A stretch of 10,287 nt of DNA, from positions 17,203-27,489 of the forward strand of contig NWUY0300048326.1 in assembly GCA_004151065.3 (NCBI GenBank). The letters are read 5' to 3'. This DNA comes from Larix sibirica. Taxonomy: Eukaryota; Streptophyta; Pinopsida; Pinales; Pinaceae. How positions within the stretch are numbered: the first letter of the stretch is position 1; the number at the start of each line of letters is the position of its first letter. The position numbers were made by a program, and so were the translations under genes. Positions 7,804 to 10,287 of this stretch are shown here, piece by piece. The notes beneath the pieces were generated by a model, which was not told the DNA's origin, did not search any database, and saw only the letters and a program-made list of their open reading frames with translations.

Positions 7804-9576
7804 ATGTCAACATCAAGCTCATCGTCACTTGGGGCCGTTGACATTATTGTTCCTTTAATGCCGCCATCAACAAGTCACAACTAGTACTATCAATCATGTC
7901 CACTTAGAATAAGTCAAATCGGTTATGATTCAACTTAATGCCTCATTATTCCTTGAAATAATTATAATTTATTGATTGGTGGTCATCTTCCACCTCAATC
8001 AAGCATGGATGTCCAACCCTTCAATTTGGGGGAGGTTATAGCTCCAATGCTTGTATAATGAAGCCACATGTACACCGGCATATTGCCCCATTTAAACATA
8101 GAAACTTGTGCATGGTTGTGTTGTAAAATTTAAATCTATAACTTGCCAAGTTAAAACATTATATCCACCTTCATCACCTCTGCATGCACAAATTTTTTAA
8201 GCCAGTCACCGCCATAACATAACCACCTAGCTACCATCTGAGTTTAACTGTAATTCATAGAAGATGGGGCTCATTAGTTTGGCATAAACCTAAGGATATA
8301 TAGAAACTTCACAGAAATAGAGCAGTCTATCAAGTGTTTTAGGATGCGTGGTGGATAGTTTATTGTGAGACTACAAGGTTTTGATAAGGATGTGGCACTG
8401 GAGTTCTCTCGAAACTTGGACAATGAGAGGTCCATAGTTAGGGGCATACATATTTCTATGATAGAGGAATACATAGCCAAGTTGGCAGTGCTCTCACAAG
8501 AAGGAAAGTAGTGGTTTGGTAGAATAAGTCCCATGTTTTGAGTCGCAGATGATTTCGTAAAAGGACGAGAAGTTTTGGAGCGATGAGGCAATGGATATGC
8601 ACAAAAATCCCTACCTGCACCATGGGGGGCATAGCCTTTTTGATTCAAAAATATATTATGTTTGACGGCTATTACTAGGTAATATTCACATACTACCTCA
8701 AGCTATTACCTCATTTGAGGCATCGTGTTCTATTTAATTTGTCTCACTTTCTTCTAATTTCAATGCAACTCATGGCGCGTTTTACAAAAGTGGAAAAACA
8801 TCCCTAAGCATCAACATGAACCATGACCTAATTAAATTATTAGTTCTCGATGCCATGGGAAGTGCTCAATTAACATGGAGGTAATTTTTGGGTCTTTTGG
8901 AGGAATTTGAAGGAGAGATCAAGGGAGGAGCAAGCTGTGAAGAATCAGAAACAAAGGAGGTAGAAGTAGATGAGTAATAGGAGGTAGATGCAGAGGAACA
9001 AAATGGAGTTGAAACATAGGAGTAGCAAGGAGGAAAAACAAGATAGGAAGAGAGTAGTGGTGAAAGAGGGGAAACATAAAAGCAAAAGGTATTATGGAGA
9101 AAGTTGATAAGGAGGATGACCCAGAAGAGGTCAAATATGAACCATGGATTAATCATCCTATGGCACTGCTATCAAATAGAGAGGCATATATTATTGAAGA
9201 AAATCCTCTGAGGGAAGAGTATTAACCTTGAATTGTTGAGGAAGAACAACCTTCGATGCCCCTTACACCAAAAAGCAGGAAGAGGCCAGTTGCAGAATTT
9301 GTGGTATTTTTTCCCAGAAGAAGAACTAGGTCAATGGGTCTTGAACCAATAGAGGTAGAACCTCCCATCATCACCCCTTTGGCTACTACACAAGAACCAT
9401 TCATGAGAGAAATATATAATTCCAAGGTTATTATGAAATAATGAAAGGATGTTATGAAATTGGGTTGGAGACAACTCAGATCAGAAGTCTACAACGGGTT
9501 TTGTCTTCATGATTGGATTNNTACAATGATAAATAGGATCCTTCGGACATGGTATAAACTGAAAATGGTAAATTAA
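7804..9576 (+). pseudogene. Third reading frame after integrase: mobile-domain-like protein with acidic linker and basic tail, broken
   Basis: A candidate start, ATG 7804, opens MSTSSSSSLGAVD and stops at 7882. The part from 7885 to about 8355 is too decayed to follow. The coherent protein resumes near 8360: GFDKDVALEFSRNLDNE, IHISMIEEYIAKLAVLSQEG and a WF pair, in frame until about 8620. After a shift it gives IAFLIQKYIMFDGYY, YYLKLLPHLRH and LFNLSHFLLISM (8628-8780). After another shift it gives NHDLIKLLVLDAM (8819-8857) and TWR. A Glu-rich linker follows (about 8890-9240), then in a third frame KSRKRP and RRRTRSM (9286-9340), and an Arg/Trp-rich tail through two stops to TAA 9574-9576, crossing two unresolved bases. 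The helical domain reminds me of plant mobile-domain or 'aminotransferase-like' proteins found in plant retroelements. That is recognition without a search. It may belong to the gypsy element or be a fragment of another one. Confidence 0.6.
9520..9521. other. Unresolved bases
   Basis: Two ambiguous bases lie inside the last part of the third reading frame. The frame remains consistent across them, with HDWI before and TMINRILRTW after. A further single N is at 9914. Confidence 0.95.
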
Positions 9577-10287
9577 ATCTGTCATTTTTAATTCAAGGTT
9601 TAATATAGGAAAGGATTTGAACTAATGGATTCCAAATTGATTACAAATTTGAATGCTCGGATATGAAATGTTGGAACTGACTGCTAAAAGATAATATTCA
9701 AGTCCACAATTTGGATTTGCTTAACTTAAGGATTCAAATATATAAAAATTCATTGATTCTGGGGTAGAGAGCATGCAGGGCAGTCTCTTCCTTTGCTCGC
9801 TTCCTTCTTTATGCAATGCAGATTGATGTTATCAAGATTGTAAGCAAGATTTTCATTCATACCAAGATTGTAAACCCTACTGTGTTCCCAAATTGTAATA
9901 TAAGGTTTATACANCAAGTGAATGAGGTTATGTCCATGTTCAATATCTGGTTCGATTTCATGTTAGAGTGTTTGGGATCTCAATTTGTAGCAGTGCAAGT
10001 TGTTGGTGTTTTTTTGGATTGAAGATTGTGTTGTGGTAGCTTTTGGTTGAGGAGGGTGCACTAGTGGATGTGTAGATCTAAAGAGGGATGTGGGAATGGT
10101 TGAATTTATTTCATATTTTATGGAGGGAACAATTTAGGAGGCATATCTGTAAGTTGGGGTCTAAATCATCTTGTGGGAATGTGCACTAGTAGAGTAGATC
10201 TTTCATTTTGGAGCATCATTTCTCTTTCTTTCTCTACTAGTTTTTGGACAACCATATTGCTGTTAGGATAATTAATACTCCATCCTT
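9577..10287. other. Non-coding tail, possibly LTR or 3' untranslated region of the element
   Basis: No protein is recognisable; the 68-codon open frame at 9816-10022 has no familiar features and contains an N. A TATA-like word (ATATATAAAAA, near 9738-9748) lies upstream of a pyrimidine-rich stretch, TCTCTTCCTTTGCTCGCTTC (9782-9801), and AATATAAGG near 9897, a layout seen in plant LTR promoter regions. There is no matching copy elsewhere in the window, so an LTR cannot be shown. Confidence 0.35.
10056..10201. repeat. Two repeated words in A-B-B-A order
   Basis: Word A, GTGCACTAGT followed closely by GTAGATCT, occurs at 10056-10079 and again at 10181-10201, with 3 bases fewer in the second copy. 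Word B, TGTGGGAATG, occurs at 10089-10098 and 10172-10181, the second copy abutting word A. All copies are direct. This could be an internally duplicated LTR segment. Confidence 0.6.

Larger units (their letters stand above)
4170..9576 (+). mobile_element. Decayed Ty3/gypsy retrotransposon lacking its 5' part
   Basis: The order RT, RNase H, integrase on one strand defines a Ty3/gypsy element; copia elements place integrase before RT. The wording (KDHFPFPFIDQVLD, then YMDDFTPY, then LVQQQ-like and FKGKLHTRWL) fits the plant Tat/Athila side of gypsy, from memory. The 5' LTR, primer-binding site, gag and protease are absent. I include the downstream reading frame (7804-9576) because it is co-linear, on the same strand and similarly decayed, with only a repeat-bearing spacer between. 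That inclusion is an inference. No paired LTRs are visible, so the outer limits are approximate. About 15 stops and two frameshifts in pol make autonomous activity impossible. Confidence 0.75.

Noticed and set aside
8027-8036. TTGGGGGAGG as the gypsy polypurine tract before a 3' LTR
   Set aside because: It looks right in isolation, but it falls inside the span of the third reading frame, is not followed by a TG start, and no LTR copy is seen. It remains possible only if that ORF belongs to another element.
8274-8648. 124-codon minus-strand open frame
   Set aside because: It is antisense to the mobile-domain-like remnant. The plus strand gives the protein-like reading despite stops and a shift.
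8866-9156. Ser/Tyr-rich minus-strand open frames
   Set aside because: They are the complement of the purine-rich, Glu-coding linker, so their low complexity is expected.
1-10287. An intact novel defence, metabolic or regulatory system
   Set aside because: Every recognisable coding stretch is a retroelement remnant carrying stops or frameshifts. Nothing points to a functioning multi-gene system.

Overview
The window looks like intergenic DNA from a large, repeat-rich plant nuclear genome. It is AT-rich and has no intact host gene that I can recognise. Nearly everything identifiable is decayed retrotransposon. The wording of the reverse transcriptase, RNase H and integrase remnants resembles gymnosperm (conifer-type) elements as I remember them. 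That is a recollection, not a search result, so the taxon is tentative.

Layout. (1) 1-1200, minus strand: a LINE-type (non-LTR) reverse transcriptase. Its last 290 codons are open and run off the left edge, and two frameshifts lie upstream. (2) 1201-2900: no recognisable gene, only short overlapping minus-strand frames. (3) 2927-3253: a short direct repeat, then a degenerate tandem array with a 56-base spacing. (4) 3400-4160: no gene. On the minus strand there is a weak LTR-retroelement signature: a polypurine run abutting a TGTTGG start, and a primer-binding-site-like word about 190 bases away. (5) 4170-7220, plus strand: a Ty3/gypsy pol remnant running reverse transcriptase, RNase H, zinc-finger linker, integrase and integrase C-terminus. 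It has at least two frameshifts and about 15 premature stops. (6) 7221-7803: a spacer with AAAT and AAAC microsatellites and a 35-base tandem array with hairpin potential. (7) 7804-9576, plus strand: a broken third reading frame downstream of integrase. It has a helical domain reminiscent of plant mobile-domain proteins, then a Glu-rich linker and a basic, NLS-like tail. (8) 9577-10287: non-coding, TATA-containing, with modular repeats, possibly LTR or 3' UTR.

How the parts relate. Regions 5 to 7 are co-linear on one strand and similarly decayed, so I read them as one old gypsy element that lost its 5' part (LTR, gag, protease). It may carry an extra ORF after pol, in the position used by Athila-type 'env-like' ORFs. 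That extra ORF, together with the repeat array ahead of it, is the most interesting item here. I see no evidence of a functioning novel system. There are no rRNA, tRNA or CRISPR features.
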